In this document: in pieces, positions 1-8,682 of the stretch
Position numbering within the stretch: the stretch's first letter is position 1
Layout: each line of letters starts with the position of its first letter
Assembly (NCBI RefSeq): GCF_020400725.1
Contig: NZ_JAINVG010000002.1
Coordinates: forward strand, 145,748 to 209,747
DNA length: 64,000 nt
DNA from: Streptomyces sp. NK15101
Lineage (GTDB): Bacteria; Actinomycetota; Actinomycetes; Streptomycetales; Streptomycetaceae
Direction: 5' to 3'
The notes under the pieces: generated by a model
The model's database searches: none
Told to the model about the DNA's origin: nothing
Seen by the model: only the letters and a program-made list of their open reading frames with translations
Position numbers and translations under genes: made by a program

Positions 1-74
1 GCTGATCGGCAAGCCGCTGCCGGGCGTCAAGCCGTCCGGGCAGTGGACCCGGGAGCGGTCTTCCGGACCGGCTC
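1..74. other. Unassigned window edge
   Basis: These bases lie just downstream of the leftward glycosyltransferase gene. Forward frame 2 has strongly GC-rich third positions up to about base 58 but no stop here. Forward frame 1 ends in a TAG at 76-78 that overlaps the glycosyltransferase stop in a CTAG. A leftward reading is also GC3-rich. I cannot decide which strand is coding without sequence to the left. Confidence 0.3.
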
Positions 75-953
75 CTAGATCACCGGCGGGCGGCCCAGAC
101 GGGTCATGCGGAGGACCGTGCTCCAGCGCATCGGGGTCCGGGGCCCGCCGGAGCGGCGGACGCCCTCCGCGAAGCCGCCGAACCAGGCCTTCAGGCCCGG
201 GAGCGAGCGGGTGCGGGCCAGGGTCAGGAGGGTCCACACGCCGAGGTAGACGGGGACGAGGAGGACCGGCAGGTTGCGCTTGGCCAGCCAGACGCGGTTG
301 CGGGCCGTCATCCGGTAGTAGACGGCGTGCCGGGCCGGACTGGTCCTGGGGTGCTGGAGCAGGAGTTCCGGCGCGTACAGGACCTTCCAGCCCGCGTCGA
401 GGGCCCGCCAGGCGAGGTCGGTCTCCTCGTGGGTGAAGAAGAAGTCCTCCGGCCAGCCGCCGATCCGGTCGAGCATCGGCATCGACAGGCCGTGGCCGCC
501 GCCGAGGAAGGTGGTCACCTCGCCGCCGCGCATCGGGTCCTTCGCCCCGAGGCGCGGGACGTGCCGGCGCTGGGTCTCGCCGGTCTCGTCGGCGATGCGG
601 AACGAGACGATGCCGAGGCGCGGGTCCGCCTCGTACAGGTCGACGAGGCGGCGGAAGACGTCCGTGTCGACGAGCAGGCCGTCGTCGTCGAGGTCCACCA
701 CGATGTCGACGTCGCCGAAGGAGCGCAGCGTCTCGATCGCGACGTTCCGCCCGCCGGAGACGCCCCGGTTCTCGGGGAGTTCGACGCCGGTGACGCCCTC
801 GGGCAGGTCCGGGAGCGACCCGGTGCCGTTGCCGACGACGACGATCCGGGCGGCGGGCTCGTCCTGGCGCGCCACGGCGTCGAGCAGCGCCCGCAGCTCG
901 GCGGGGCGCGTGCCCATCGTCAGTACCGCCACACCCACACGCGGTCGCGCCAC
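75..953 (-). CDS. Family 2 (GT-A) glycosyltransferase
   Basis: This 292-residue protein looks like a family 2 glycosyltransferase that moves a sugar from a nucleotide-sugar donor to a polysaccharide or lipid acceptor on the cytoplasmic face of the membrane. The N-terminus has the beta-alpha start VGVAVLTMGTRP, then NRGVSGGRN near residue 62, and an acidic metal-binding stretch VDLDDDG around residues 86-92. The later segment with HEETDLAWRA near 176 matches the catalytic ED-type motif of the family. A hydrophobic stretch near residues 230-245 may touch the membrane. The acceptor cannot be inferred. It is transcribed divergently from the Ser/Thr kinase gene at 1163, and no sugar-biosynthesis gene lies next to it. 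Confidence 0.85.
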   Translation of the reverse strand: MARPRVGVAVLTMGTRPAELRALLDAVARQDEPAARIVVVGNGTGSLPDLPEGVTGVELPENRGVSGGRNVAIETLRSFGDVDIVVDLDDDGLLVDTDVFRRLVDLYEADPRLGIVSFRIADETGETQRRHVPRLGAKDPMRGGEVTTFLGGGHGLSMPMLDRIGGWPEDFFFTHEETDLAWRALDAGWKVLYAPELLLQHPRTSPARHAVYYRMTARNRVWLAKRNLPVLLVPVYLGVWTLLTLARTRSLPGLKAWFGGFAEGVRRSGGPRTPMRWSTVLRMTRLGRPPVI

Positions 954-1162
954 GACCCACTCCGTCCCATGAACCTCTGCACCGGAACCTGCTCCGGGCC
1001 GCGATGCTAGCCGTCCGGGGACACCTCCTGTTCACCCGGACCACGGGTGCCGTGCACCGCACGGAAGCGCGGAGGGGGGAGCGCGGCGAGGAGCGGGGGC
1101 GGGCGGCTCTACGCTGGTTCCCTTCCGTCAGGTTGATCGATCGTCGAAAGGGTGGTCTCCAG

Positions 1163-2320
1163 GTGCTGGTCGCGGACCGATATCGGCTTCACGTGTGTAT
1201 CGGCCGGGGCGGCATGGGCGAAGTGTGGCAGGCCACCGACGAGGTGCTGGGCCGGCCCGTGGCCGTGAAGCTGATGCTGGCGCAGGCGACCGACCCCTCC
1301 GCCGGCGACCGCTTCCGGCTGGAGGCGCAGACCGCCGCGCGGCTGAGCCACCCGCACGTGGTGGGCGTCTTCGACTTCGGCACCTGGGACGGAAAGCTGT
1401 TCCTGGTCATGGAGTTGGTGGAGGGCGACAGCCTCGCCGGGAGCCCGTCCGATCCGCTGGTCCTGCCCGCCGAGCGGGTCGCGGTCGTCGCCGCGCACGC
1501 CGCCGCCGGGCTCGCGGCCGCGCACCGGCAGGGCGTGGTGCACCGGGACATCAAGCCGGGGAACCTGCTCGTCGACGGCGAAGGCACGGTCAAGCTGGCC
1601 GACTTCGGCATCGCGCGGTTCGTCGACGACCCCTCGGCCGCGCTCACGACGACCGGACAGATCGTGGGCACGGGGCTGTACCTCGCGCCCGAGCGGGCCC
1701 TCGGGCAGCCCGCGTCGCCCGCCTCCGACGTGTACTCGCTGGGCTGCGTGCTGTACCAACTCCTCACCGGAAGACCCCCGTTCCGCGCGGACACGGCGAC
1801 GGCACTGCTGTACCAGCACATCGACACCGCGCCGGTGCCGCCGAGCCGGCTCGGGGCCGCGCTGCCGCCCGACTTCGAGACGTACCTGCTGAGCCTGCTC
1901 GCCAAGCAGCCGGAACAGCGGCCCTCGGCGCAGGCGATCACGGACTGGTTCTCCTCCGGCGCCTGGCGCGGGTCCGGGTATCCCGGGGCCGCCCCCGTCG
2001 CGGGCCGGCCGCACGCGCCCCGTCAGCCCGCCGGTCCCGGGCCCGCCCTGTCGCACGCGCCCCACGGCTCCCACCAGCCGACCGGGTCCGCTCCCATGCC
2101 CATGCCCGCGCCGGTGCACACGCCCGCGCCGACCCCGCCGCCGATGAACCGGCCGCCGATGCCCCGGCCCGCGCCCGCCACCCGGCGGCGTCAGGCCCCG
2201 GCGAGCAGCGGCGGCGGGCTCGCCGAGCTCTCCCGGCGCCGCCCGCGCAAGACGGCCGCGGTGGCCGGGGCCATCGCCTTCGTGGTCTTCCTGATCATCG
2301 GGATGGCCTGGCTGTCCTGA
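1163..2320 (+). CDS. Membrane-anchored Ser/Thr protein kinase
   Basis: A Hanks-type kinase of 385 residues. I chose the GTG at 1163 because the kinase domain starts immediately after it and a purine-rich AAAGGG lies about 10 nt upstream; upstream in-frame sequence to 1004 is arginine-rich and not kinase-like. Visible motifs are the glycine loop GRGGMGEV at 14-21, Lys36 in AVKL, HRDIKPGN from 127 and DFG from 147. A Pro/Ala-rich linker of about 90 residues leads to one C-terminal transmembrane helix (about 362-384) with essentially nothing outside, so unlike PASTA kinases it has no ectodomain. All catalytic residues are present, so it should be active. Substrates are unknown. Confidence 0.9.
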   Translation: MLVADRYRLHVCIGRGGMGEVWQATDEVLGRPVAVKLMLAQATDPSAGDRFRLEAQTAARLSHPHVVGVFDFGTWDGKLFLVMELVEGDSLAGSPSDPLVLPAERVAVVAAHAAAGLAAAHRQGVVHRDIKPGNLLVDGEGTVKLADFGIARFVDDPSAALTTTGQIVGTGLYLAPERALGQPASPASDVYSLGCVLYQLLTGRPPFRADTATALLYQHIDTAPVPPSRLGAALPPDFETYLLSLLAKQPEQRPSAQAITDWFSSGAWRGSGYPGAAPVAGRPHAPRQPAGPGPALSHAPHGSHQPTGSAPMPMPAPVHTPAPTPPPMNRPPMPRPAPATRRRQAPASSGGGLAELSRRRPRKTAAVAGAIAFVVFLIIGMAWLS

Positions 2321-2346
2321 CGGGCCAGGGGCCGGGCGCGGCCGCT

Positions 2347-2406
2347 CGGCGAGCCGCGGACCGGCTCGGCACTGCCCGGCCGCCCCGGCGAGCCGCGGAC
2401 CGGCTC
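2347..2406. repeat. 39-bp-period direct repeat after kinase gene
   Basis: A 21-bp sequence at 2347-2367 (CGGCGAGCC...GGCTC) recurs perfectly at 2386-2406, a period of 39 bp. It fills the gap between the convergent kinase gene and the small gene ending at 2405. Similar tandem duplications occur at other convergent junctions in this window. Confidence 0.85.
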
Positions 2407-2686
2407 AGTACGGTCTCGGCGCCATCACGCGCGGCTCCTCGTCCACCGTCGCGAGCAGCAGGCAGCGCGGTACGCCGGGCCCCGGGATCGCGTGGACGGT
2501 CGCCGGTGTCGGCGGGTCGGTCGGCAGCTCGATCGTGACGGTGACCGGACGGTCGCCCTGGCCCGTGGCGTGGCCGGTCTCCTTGCCGTCGACGAGGACC
2601 TCGACGACCGGGACGTGCCCGGTCTGGACGGTCACGGAGACCGAGTGGCCGAGGTGGTCGGTGTGGAAGTGGTGGCGTGCCCTCAT
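2405..2686 (-). CDS. Small hypothetical protein, 93 aa
   Basis: I do not recognise the family. The reading frame has strong GC3 bias and an ATG start. The 93-residue product is soluble-looking and mostly beta-type: alternating hydrophobic residues such as VSVTVQTGHVPVVEVLVDG near residues 16-35 and VTVTIEL near 48-54, with a His-rich N-terminus (RARHHFHTDHLGH). There is no signal peptide, transmembrane segment or cysteine pair. It is convergent with the kinase gene and follows, with a gap of about 218 bp, the TPR regulator gene at 2905, so it probably has its own promoter. The gap shows nothing else I can name. Confidence 0.65.
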   Translation of the reverse strand: MRARHHFHTDHLGHSVSVTVQTGHVPVVEVLVDGKETGHATGQGDRPVTVTIELPTDPPTPATVHAIPGPGVPRCLLLATVDEEPRVMAPRPY

Positions 2687-2904
2687 GGGCCACCTCCGTA
2701 CCCCGGGGTCGACGCGGGCCGCTGGAACGGGACGCGTACCTCCAGGGTAGGCGGTCGGGGACCTTCGGGCCGTGGCGGTCCGGTCACCCTCTGTGTGCAG
2801 GCGGTCGGCGGGCGCGATGTCCCGCCCCGCTCTTGCCGTACGTGACGGAGCGCGGCGTCCGGTTTCCGGTCGTCAGCCCGTCACCGGCGCCCCGAAGGGC
2901 GGCC

Positions 2905-4296
2905 CTAGATCTCGCCCGACAGCGCGAACAGGCCTCGCCTCGCGCCCTCTTCGTAGGCCTTCCGCAGATCCGGATCGCCGAGCGGCGCCCCGAGCGCCTC
3001 CTCCCCGCGCGTGCGCGTGACCGCGCAGTACTCCGCCGGACGGTACGAGGCGTCGAAGACCGAGGTCCGCAACAGGTCGACCGCGCCCAGGAGATGGGCC
3101 GCCGCGGTGCGCTGTCCGTCCATCGCCCGCATCTGGGCGAGGAGTTCCGCCGCACAGGCCGCGCCCACCGCGGAGCCGAGCCGCAGATGCTCGCGCAGGG
3201 CCCGCCGGGCGTACTCCGCGGCACGCTTCCGGTCCCCGTCCCAGGCACCGAGTTCGGCCCGCACGTGGTACGCCCAGGCCTCGGCGAACACGTCACGGCC
3301 CACCCAGGCCCACTGGCTCTCCCGGTCCAGGTCCCCCTGGTCCAGCGCCTCCTGCGCGGCCTCCGGGTCGGAACGGCACAGGGAGAGCGCGAGCCCGACC
3401 CAGCACGCCTGCCGGCTCGGCCCGAACTCCGGGTGCTCCTCCATCAGCGCGAGGGCCTCCCGGAACTCGGCCGCCGCCGCGCGCGTACGCCCCTGGTAGA
3501 GGGCGGTGGCGCCGCGCAGATGGGCCAGGAGCGACAGGCAGCGCTCGTCGCCGTCCCGTACGGCCGCCGCCCAGGCCTGTGCGAGGAGCGGGTCGGCGTC
3601 CTCGGGGCGGCCCGACTCCAGCTCCAGGAAGGCCGCCAGCCACAGGGCACGGGCGGGCGGCGGTCCGGCGTGCAGGCTGAGGGCGTGCCGCAGCCGGGAG
3701 CGGCCCTCGGCGATCCGCCCGCAGGCCACCCACAGGAACCACAGGGAGACCGCGATCTCGACGGACGTCTCGGCCTCGGCGTTCGGCGACAGCGGCGCGG
3801 TCGTCGGGTCCATGGCGGCCGCCAGGTCCGGGAGTTCGCGCAGCGCCAGGTCCCGGGCGTCGAGCTGCCGGCCCCGCTGCCACCAGTCGGAGGTCCGCCG
3901 GGCCACCTTCGCGCACCATCTGCGGTGGTGCAGGAGGACGGCCCAGCGGTCGCCGCGTGCGGTGAGACGGCGGGCGCCGACGGCCCGCATCGGGTGCGGC
4001 ATCCAGTAGCGGGGCAGGCCGTCCTCGCCGTCGAAGAGGTCGTCGACGGGGAGGAGCGCGAGGGGCGCGAGGCGGTCCAGGACCGTCTGGATCTCCCCGG
4101 CGGGCAGCGTCCCGGAGGCGCAGACCTCGCGGACGGCCTCCCGGCCGAAGGCGCCCTCGAAGACGGAAAGCCGCTCCCACAGGAGCTGTTCGGCGGGGCC
4201 GCAGCCGTCGTAGCCGCGCTCGGCCGCGGCGATCTGGTCAAGGCCGATGTGTTCGCCCCACAGGCGTTCGGTCTCCGGTGGTTCTCCTGCCCACAT
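2905..4296 (-). CDS. TPR-type regulator fragment lacking NB-ARC ATPase
   Basis: The 463-residue protein matches the C-terminal half of streptomycete AfsR/LuxR-like STAND ATPases. It opens with a winged-helix-like segment (PAEQLLWERLSVFEGAF near residues 34-50), then an LPRYWMPHPMRAVGARRL region, then about 280 residues of Ala/Leu/Arg-rich helical repeats of TPR character with WFLWVACGRIAEGR near 187. There is no P-loop, Walker B or DNA-binding HTH, although these normally come first in the family. The start is an ATG, and upstream lies the divergent regulator gene at 4461. It may be a stand-alone sensor or scaffold, or a relic of a longer regulator that lost its first half; the intact frame argues for a product. 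Confidence 0.7.
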   Translation of the reverse strand: MWAGEPPETERLWGEHIGLDQIAAAERGYDGCGPAEQLLWERLSVFEGAFGREAVREVCASGTLPAGEIQTVLDRLAPLALLPVDDLFDGEDGLPRYWMPHPMRAVGARRLTARGDRWAVLLHHRRWCAKVARRTSDWWQRGRQLDARDLALRELPDLAAAMDPTTAPLSPNAEAETSVEIAVSLWFLWVACGRIAEGRSRLRHALSLHAGPPPARALWLAAFLELESGRPEDADPLLAQAWAAAVRDGDERCLSLLAHLRGATALYQGRTRAAAAEFREALALMEEHPEFGPSRQACWVGLALSLCRSDPEAAQEALDQGDLDRESQWAWVGRDVFAEAWAYHVRAELGAWDGDRKRAAEYARRALREHLRLGSAVGAACAAELLAQMRAMDGQRTAAAHLLGAVDLLRTSVFDASYRPAEYCAVTRTRGEEALGAPLGDPDLRKAYEEGARRGLFALSGEI

Positions 4297-4460
4297 GTAC
4301 TCCAGCCCCCGATGTCACTTCTCCGCCCTCTCCTGTGATCCAGGACGGATTCAATGGAAAACGGCCGACGCCGCGGCTTGAATGCATTTGCCCCGGTCCA
4401 CATCCTGGGGCCTTCCCGTGCCCGCACCCAGGGTTTCCCCGGGATCGACCAAGGAGGCAC

Positions 4461-5495
4461 ATGCATACCAGGGAATCCGTCCTGGGAGAGGTGGATCTGG
4501 CACTGATCCACGCACTGCAGCTCGCCCCGCGCGCCAGCTGGACGCAGCTCTCCGGCGTGCTCGCCGTGAGCCCGGACACCCTCGCCCGGCGCTGGGAGAC
4601 CCTCACCGCCGGAGGGTACGCCTGGAGTTCGCTGCTCGCCGCCCGGCGCGGCACGGAGGCCACCCTGTACGCGTGGGTCGAGCTGGAGTGCGTCGCCGGA
4701 GCCGCCGAGGCCACCGCGGTCGAGGTCGCGGGCGACCCGTGCACCCTCGGCGTCCACCAGGTGACCGGCGACGCCGATCTGGTGCTGCTCGTCAACTGCC
4801 CGGACCTCCACGCCCTCGACGGCTACCTCGCCGGCCGGGTGCGGCGGCTCCCCGGGGTGCTCAGGGCCCGCACGCAGGTCGTCACCCAGCTGCACAACCG
4901 CCCGTACCGCTCGCGGATCGAGCAGCTCACCCCGGCGCAGGCGCAGCACCTCGCCGAGCTCACCGGCGGCGACCGGCGGGCCCGGCCCTCCACGCGCGCG
5001 TACCCCCTCGTCACGGAGCTCGACCAGCGGATCATCGCGGAGCTGGCGGGGGACGCCCGGCGCAGCGCCGCCGAACTGGCCCGGCAGTGCGGCACCAGCG
5101 AGTCGACCGTGCGCCGCAGGCTGGACGCCCTGGGCGCGGCCGGCGCCGTGCACCACCACTGCCTGCCGGCCCCGCGCTTCTCCGGGCGGCCGGTGTGGGC
5201 GCTGGTCACGGCGGACGTACCGCCCCTGGAAGTGGCCGAGTCGGTGGCCTCGCTGACCCGGCTCCGCCAGACCCGCGTGATCACCTCGGTCACCGGCCCG
5301 CACAACCTGGCCCTCGCCATGTGGCTCCGTACGGTCGAGGAGCTCCACGACGTGACGGCGGCGCTGGTGCGGGCCGCGCCGGCACTGCGGATCACGGGCA
5401 CCTCGGTGTCCCTGCGCACCCACAAGATCGGCGCGCAGGTCCTCGGACCGGACGGCCGGCGCACCCACCACATACGGCCCGCCACCGACTCCTGA
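4461..5495 (+). CDS. Double-HTH Lrp/AsnC family regulator
   Basis: A 344-residue transcription regulator of the Lrp/AsnC type. I picked the ATG at 4461 because AAGGAGG sits at 4451-4457, ideally spaced. The N-terminal HTH (VDLALIHALQLAPRASW, residues about 9-25) is followed by a RAM-like ligand domain, then a second AsnC HTH around 185-235 with LAGDARRSAAELARQ and the recognition helix SESTVRRRLDAL, and a second RAM-like domain at the end. Tandem HTH-RAM proteins of this length are common in actinomycetes. The ligand is probably an amino acid or similar small molecule, but this is family inference. It is divergent from the TPR gene, with a 164-bp shared promoter region. Confidence 0.85.
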   Translation: MHTRESVLGEVDLALIHALQLAPRASWTQLSGVLAVSPDTLARRWETLTAGGYAWSSLLAARRGTEATLYAWVELECVAGAAEATAVEVAGDPCTLGVHQVTGDADLVLLVNCPDLHALDGYLAGRVRRLPGVLRARTQVVTQLHNRPYRSRIEQLTPAQAQHLAELTGGDRRARPSTRAYPLVTELDQRIIAELAGDARRSAAELARQCGTSESTVRRRLDALGAAGAVHHHCLPAPRFSGRPVWALVTADVPPLEVAESVASLTRLRQTRVITSVTGPHNLALAMWLRTVEELHDVTAALVRAAPALRITGTSVSLRTHKIGAQVLGPDGRRTHHIRPATDS

Positions 5496-5526
5496 CAGGG
5501 CGACCGGCGCGTGCTTTGATGGGCCC

Positions 5527-5826
5527 GTGGAGTTCGCCGTGTTCGTGACGCTGCCCGGCCTGGTCATCCTGCTGACCGTGATCGCCTTCGCCGACCAGTT
5601 CCTGCGCGTGACCGGACGCGGCAAGCGCGGCGGGCAGGTCTCCTCGACGGGCTTCGAGCAGCTGCACGCCACCTTCTCGCAGGGCAAGCAGAACGAGCTC
5701 AAGGAGCGGCAGAGCGCCCTGGTGCTGCGCGACGACGAGGAGGACGGCGCCCCGCCGCGCCACTCCACGGTGGATCTCGGCGGCGGGCGGGCCGTCATCA
5801 GGATCGGACCGGGCGGTGCGTCCTGA
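5527..5826 (+). CDS. DUF6191-like small membrane protein
   Basis: A 99-residue protein starting with GTG at 5527. The first 27 residues form one transmembrane helix (VFVTLPGLVILLTVIAF), followed by a short basic stretch and a hydrophilic cytoplasmic-type tail rich in Lys, Glu and Asp. The segment FEQLHATFSQGKQNELKERQ near 43-62 is the most recognisable part; small streptomycete proteins with it are grouped as DUF6191. No function is known. It follows the Lrp/AsnC gene by 31 bp on the same strand and may be co-transcribed with it. Confidence 0.75.
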   Translation: MEFAVFVTLPGLVILLTVIAFADQFLRVTGRGKRGGQVSSTGFEQLHATFSQGKQNELKERQSALVLRDDEEDGAPPRHSTVDLGGGRAVIRIGPGGAS

Positions 5827-5878
5827 CCCGGCACATCGGGCTCGGGCCGGACGGTGCGGCCTGACCCCGTGCATCGGG
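5805..5878. repeat. Tandem duplication of the DUF6191 gene end
   Basis: Bases 5805-5840 match 5843-5878 at 30 of 36 positions, a period of 38 bp. The first copy includes the stop codon of the DUF6191 gene. The second lies in the short gap before the convergent methyltransferase gene. Confidence 0.8.
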
Positions 5879-5879
5879 A

Positions 5880-6728
5880 TCAGGCCGGGCGGGACGCCTT
5901 GACCGAGTACATGAGGGGGATGCGGGGACGGTCCACGGGGAAGCGGTAGTAGCCGTCCTCGTGCCGCTGGAGGGCGCCGTAGCGGGGGAAGAGCGAGGCG
6001 TCGTGCTCGTGCAGGAACTCGATGCGCAGCCCCGCCCTCGCGAGGGCCGTGACGACCTCGCCGACCGGGTGCACCCACTCCACGCTGCGGTTGTGGACGG
6101 TGACGGCGTCGAGGTCGGCGTAGGTCCCCGGGGTGGTGTCCACCCACGGATCGCGGACGAAGTAGTCGTGCACGACCCGGCTGCCGGTCTCGTCGTCGAG
6201 CGAGTCGGTCAGCGGATGGAACTCGGCCACGTAGAGGAAGCCGCCGGGGGTGACGAGGGACGCGGCGGTCTCCGCCCAGCGCTCGATGTCGGGCAGCCAG
6301 CACAGCGCGCCGCTGCCGGTGTAGACGACGTCGTACGACCGGTCCGGGACGGCCTCGGCGGCGTCGTACACGTCGGCGGCGACGAAGGCGGCCCGCTCCT
6401 GCGAGAGGCCCAGGTCGGCGGCGAGCGCCCGGGCGGTCTCGACGGCCGGCTCGGAGAAGTCCAGGCCGACGACGTGGGAGGCGCCGTGCCGGGCCCAGGA
6501 GAGGGTGTCCAGGCCGATGTGGCACTGGAGGTGGAGCAGGGAGCGTCCGGTGACGTCGCCGACCTCCGCGAGCTCGAAGTCCCGCAGGGCGTCCTTGCCC
6601 GCGCGGAAGGCGTCGAGGTCGTAGAACTCGCTGGCGGCGTGGATCGGGACGCGCTCGTCCCACTTCGCGCGGTTGGCCTCGCGCCAGTCCTCGGGGGTCG
6701 GAGAGTACATGTCGGCGAGGTTATCCAC
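5880..6728 (-). CDS. Class I SAM-dependent methyltransferase
   Basis: A 282-residue soluble methyltransferase. The SAM-binding motif is LLHLQCHIGLDTLSWAR near residues 64-80, with the acidic residue that binds the ribose in VVGLDFS near 86-92, and a later DVVYTGSGALCWLPD motif near 133-147 in the position of motif IV. This variant of motif I (HLQCHIGLDT) recurs in an actinobacterial subfamily of unknown substrate. The start may be the GTG at 6728 or the ATG at 6710; no clear ribosome site decides. A TTATCCACA site overlaps the GTG. It is divergent from the S9 peptidase gene and convergent with the DUF6191 gene. Confidence 0.85.
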   Translation of the reverse strand: MDNLADMYSPTPEDWREANRAKWDERVPIHAASEFYDLDAFRAGKDALRDFELAEVGDVTGRSLLHLQCHIGLDTLSWARHGASHVVGLDFSEPAVETARALAADLGLSQERAAFVAADVYDAAEAVPDRSYDVVYTGSGALCWLPDIERWAETAASLVTPGGFLYVAEFHPLTDSLDDETGSRVVHDYFVRDPWVDTTPGTYADLDAVTVHNRSVEWVHPVGEVVTALARAGLRIEFLHEHDASLFPRYGALQRHEDGYYRFPVDRPRIPLMYSVKASRPA

Positions 6729-6729
6729 A
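6721..6729 (+). promoter_or_regulatory. DnaA-box-like nonamer
   Basis: TTATCCACA matches the general DnaA box exactly and fits the Streptomyces consensus. It sits in the divergent promoter region of the methyltransferase and peptidase genes. A single box may be chance, may titrate DnaA, or may act as a local regulatory site. This is not an origin. Confidence 0.4.
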
Positions 6730-6781
6730 GGCTACGGACGACGCGACCCGATTGTCGGCCGCGCGGAGCATGATGGGGGCC

Positions 6782-8620
6782 ATGACCACCGAGAGCAAGG
6801 ACTTCGACACCCCCGTCTGGGAGCAGCGCTTCCGGGCACCCCGCGTCTCCCTGCCCGAATGGGCCGAGGAGGCCCCGGACCGCTCACTCTTCGTGTCCAA
6901 CGCGACGGGGACGTACGAGCTGTACGCCTGGGACCGGGCGAGCGGTGAGCAGCGGCAGGTCACGGACCGGCCGAACGGGACGACGGACGGGGCGCTGTCC
7001 CCGGACGGCGCCTCGATCTGGTGGTTCGCGGACACCGACGGGGACGAGTTCGGGGTGTGGATGCGCCAGCCGTTCGCGGGCGGCGAGGACGAGCCGGCCG
7101 TGCCCGGCCTCGCCCCGTCCTACCCGGCCGGACTCGCCATCGGCCGGGAGGGCACGGTCGTGGTGGGCCGGTCCACGGACGAGGAGGGTTCGACGGTCCA
7201 TCTCGTACGGCCGGGGGCCGGCGCCCCGGTCGAGATCTACCGGCACCGGGAGTCGGCCGGCGTCGGCGACCTGTCCTACGACGGCTCGCTGATCGCGATC
7301 GAGCACACCGAGCACGGCGACGCGATGCACTCGGCGCTGCGCGTGCTCCGCGCCTCGGACGCGGGCGTGGTGGCCGAGCTCGACGACACCAAGGGCGGCA
7401 CGGAGGAGCTGGGGCTCACGGTCCTCGGCTTCGCCCCGCTGGCCGGGGACACCCGGCTGCTCGTCGGCCACCAGCGGCGCGGCCGCTGGGAGCCGATGCT
7501 CTGGGACGTGGCGACGGGCGCCGAGACCGACCTGCGGCTCGATCTGCCGGGCGACGTGTCGGCGGAGTGGTATCCGGACGGCTCGGGCCTGCTGATCGTG
7601 CACGGCTTCGAGGCCCGCAGCGAGCTGTGGCGGTACGAGATCGCGACCGGCGCCCTGATCCGGGTGGAGACCCCGTCCGGTTCGGTGTCGAGCGCGACGG
7701 CCCGGCCCGACGGCTCCGTGGAGTACCTGTGGTCCTCGGCCGCCGAGCCGCCGGTGGTGCGCTCCACGGCCGGTGGCGTCGTCCTCGACCCGCCCGGCCC
7801 GAAGGCGCCGCCGTCGGTGCCCGTGGAGGACGTGTGGGTGGACGGCCCCGGCGGCAGGGTCCACGCGCTCGTCCAGCGCCCGGCGGAGGGCCAGGGCCCC
7901 TTCCCGACGGTCTTCGAGGTGCACGGCGGCCCCGCCTGGCACGACAGCGACGCCTTCGCCTCGGGCCCGGCGGCCTGGGTGGACCACGGGTACGCGGTGG
8001 TGCGGGTCAACTACCGGGGCTCCACGGGGTACGGCCGGGAGTGGACCGACGCGCTCAAGCACCGGGTCGGCCTGATCGAGCTGGAGGACATCGCGGCGGT
8101 CCGTTCCTGGGCCGTGGAGAGCGGCCTCGCGGACCCGGCACGGCTCGTCCTGTCCGGCGGCTCCTGGGGCGGCTACCTCACGCTGCTCGGTCTGGGCACC
8201 CAGCCGGACGACTGGGCGGTCGGCCTCGCGGCCGTGCCCGTCGCGGACTACGTCACGGCGTACGAGGACGAGATGGAAGCCCTGAAGGCGCTGGACCGGA
8301 CGCTCCTGGGCGGTTCCCCGGAGGAGGTGCCCGAGCGGTACGCGGCCTCGTCGCCGCTGACGTACGTGGACGCGGTGAAGGCCCCGGTGCACGTGTCGGC
8401 CGGCGTCAACGACCCGCGCTGCCCGATCCGGCAGATCGACAACTACGTCGACCGGCTGGCGGCCAGGGGCGCGGTCCACGAGGTGTACCGGTACGACGCG
8501 GGCCACGGCTCCCTGGTGGTGGAGGAGCGGATCAAGCAGGTCGCCCTGGACCTGGACTTCGCGGCCAGGCACCTGGGGACCGAGCCGCCGGTGCGGGGAG
8601 GCGTCACGGGCGCGGCCTGA
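6782..8620 (+). CDS. S9 family peptidase (prolyl oligopeptidase type)
   Basis: A 612-residue serine peptidase with an N-terminal WD40-like beta-propeller and a C-terminal alpha/beta-hydrolase domain, the layout of acylaminoacyl-peptidases and dipeptidyl aminopeptidases. The propeller part (about 30-350) contains repeats such as SPDGASIWWF and SYDGSLIAIE. The catalytic triad is visible: Ser461 in GGSWGGY, Asp544 in NDPRCPI and His575 in AGHGS. No signal peptide is present, so it should cleave short peptides in the cytoplasm. I took the ATG at 6782, matching the usual MTTES start; in-frame codons to 6752 are possible. The SURF1 gene follows 62 bp later. Confidence 0.9.
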   Translation: MTTESKDFDTPVWEQRFRAPRVSLPEWAEEAPDRSLFVSNATGTYELYAWDRASGEQRQVTDRPNGTTDGALSPDGASIWWFADTDGDEFGVWMRQPFAGGEDEPAVPGLAPSYPAGLAIGREGTVVVGRSTDEEGSTVHLVRPGAGAPVEIYRHRESAGVGDLSYDGSLIAIEHTEHGDAMHSALRVLRASDAGVVAELDDTKGGTEELGLTVLGFAPLAGDTRLLVGHQRRGRWEPMLWDVATGAETDLRLDLPGDVSAEWYPDGSGLLIVHGFEARSELWRYEIATGALIRVETPSGSVSSATARPDGSVEYLWSSAAEPPVVRSTAGGVVLDPPGPKAPPSVPVEDVWVDGPGGRVHALVQRPAEGQGPFPTVFEVHGGPAWHDSDAFASGPAAWVDHGYAVVRVNYRGSTGYGREWTDALKHRVGLIELEDIAAVRSWAVESGLADPARLVLSGGSWGGYLTLLGLGTQPDDWAVGLAAVPVADYVTAYEDEMEALKALDRTLLGGSPEEVPERYAASSPLTYVDAVKAPVHVSAGVNDPRCPIRQIDNYVDRLAARGAVHEVYRYDAGHGSLVVEERIKQVALDLDFAARHLGTEPPVRGGVTGAA

Positions 8621-8682
8621 CCGGCGGGGCGCCCGGGGACCCGGTCGTCGGGGAGTCGGGTCCGCTTGCGTACCGTGGGGGC

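Noticed and set aside
7021..8682. An N-terminal extension of SURF1 through the peptidase gene
   Set aside because: It is out of frame with the peptidase and Pro/Arg-rich. SURF1 homology begins at the GTG at 8683.
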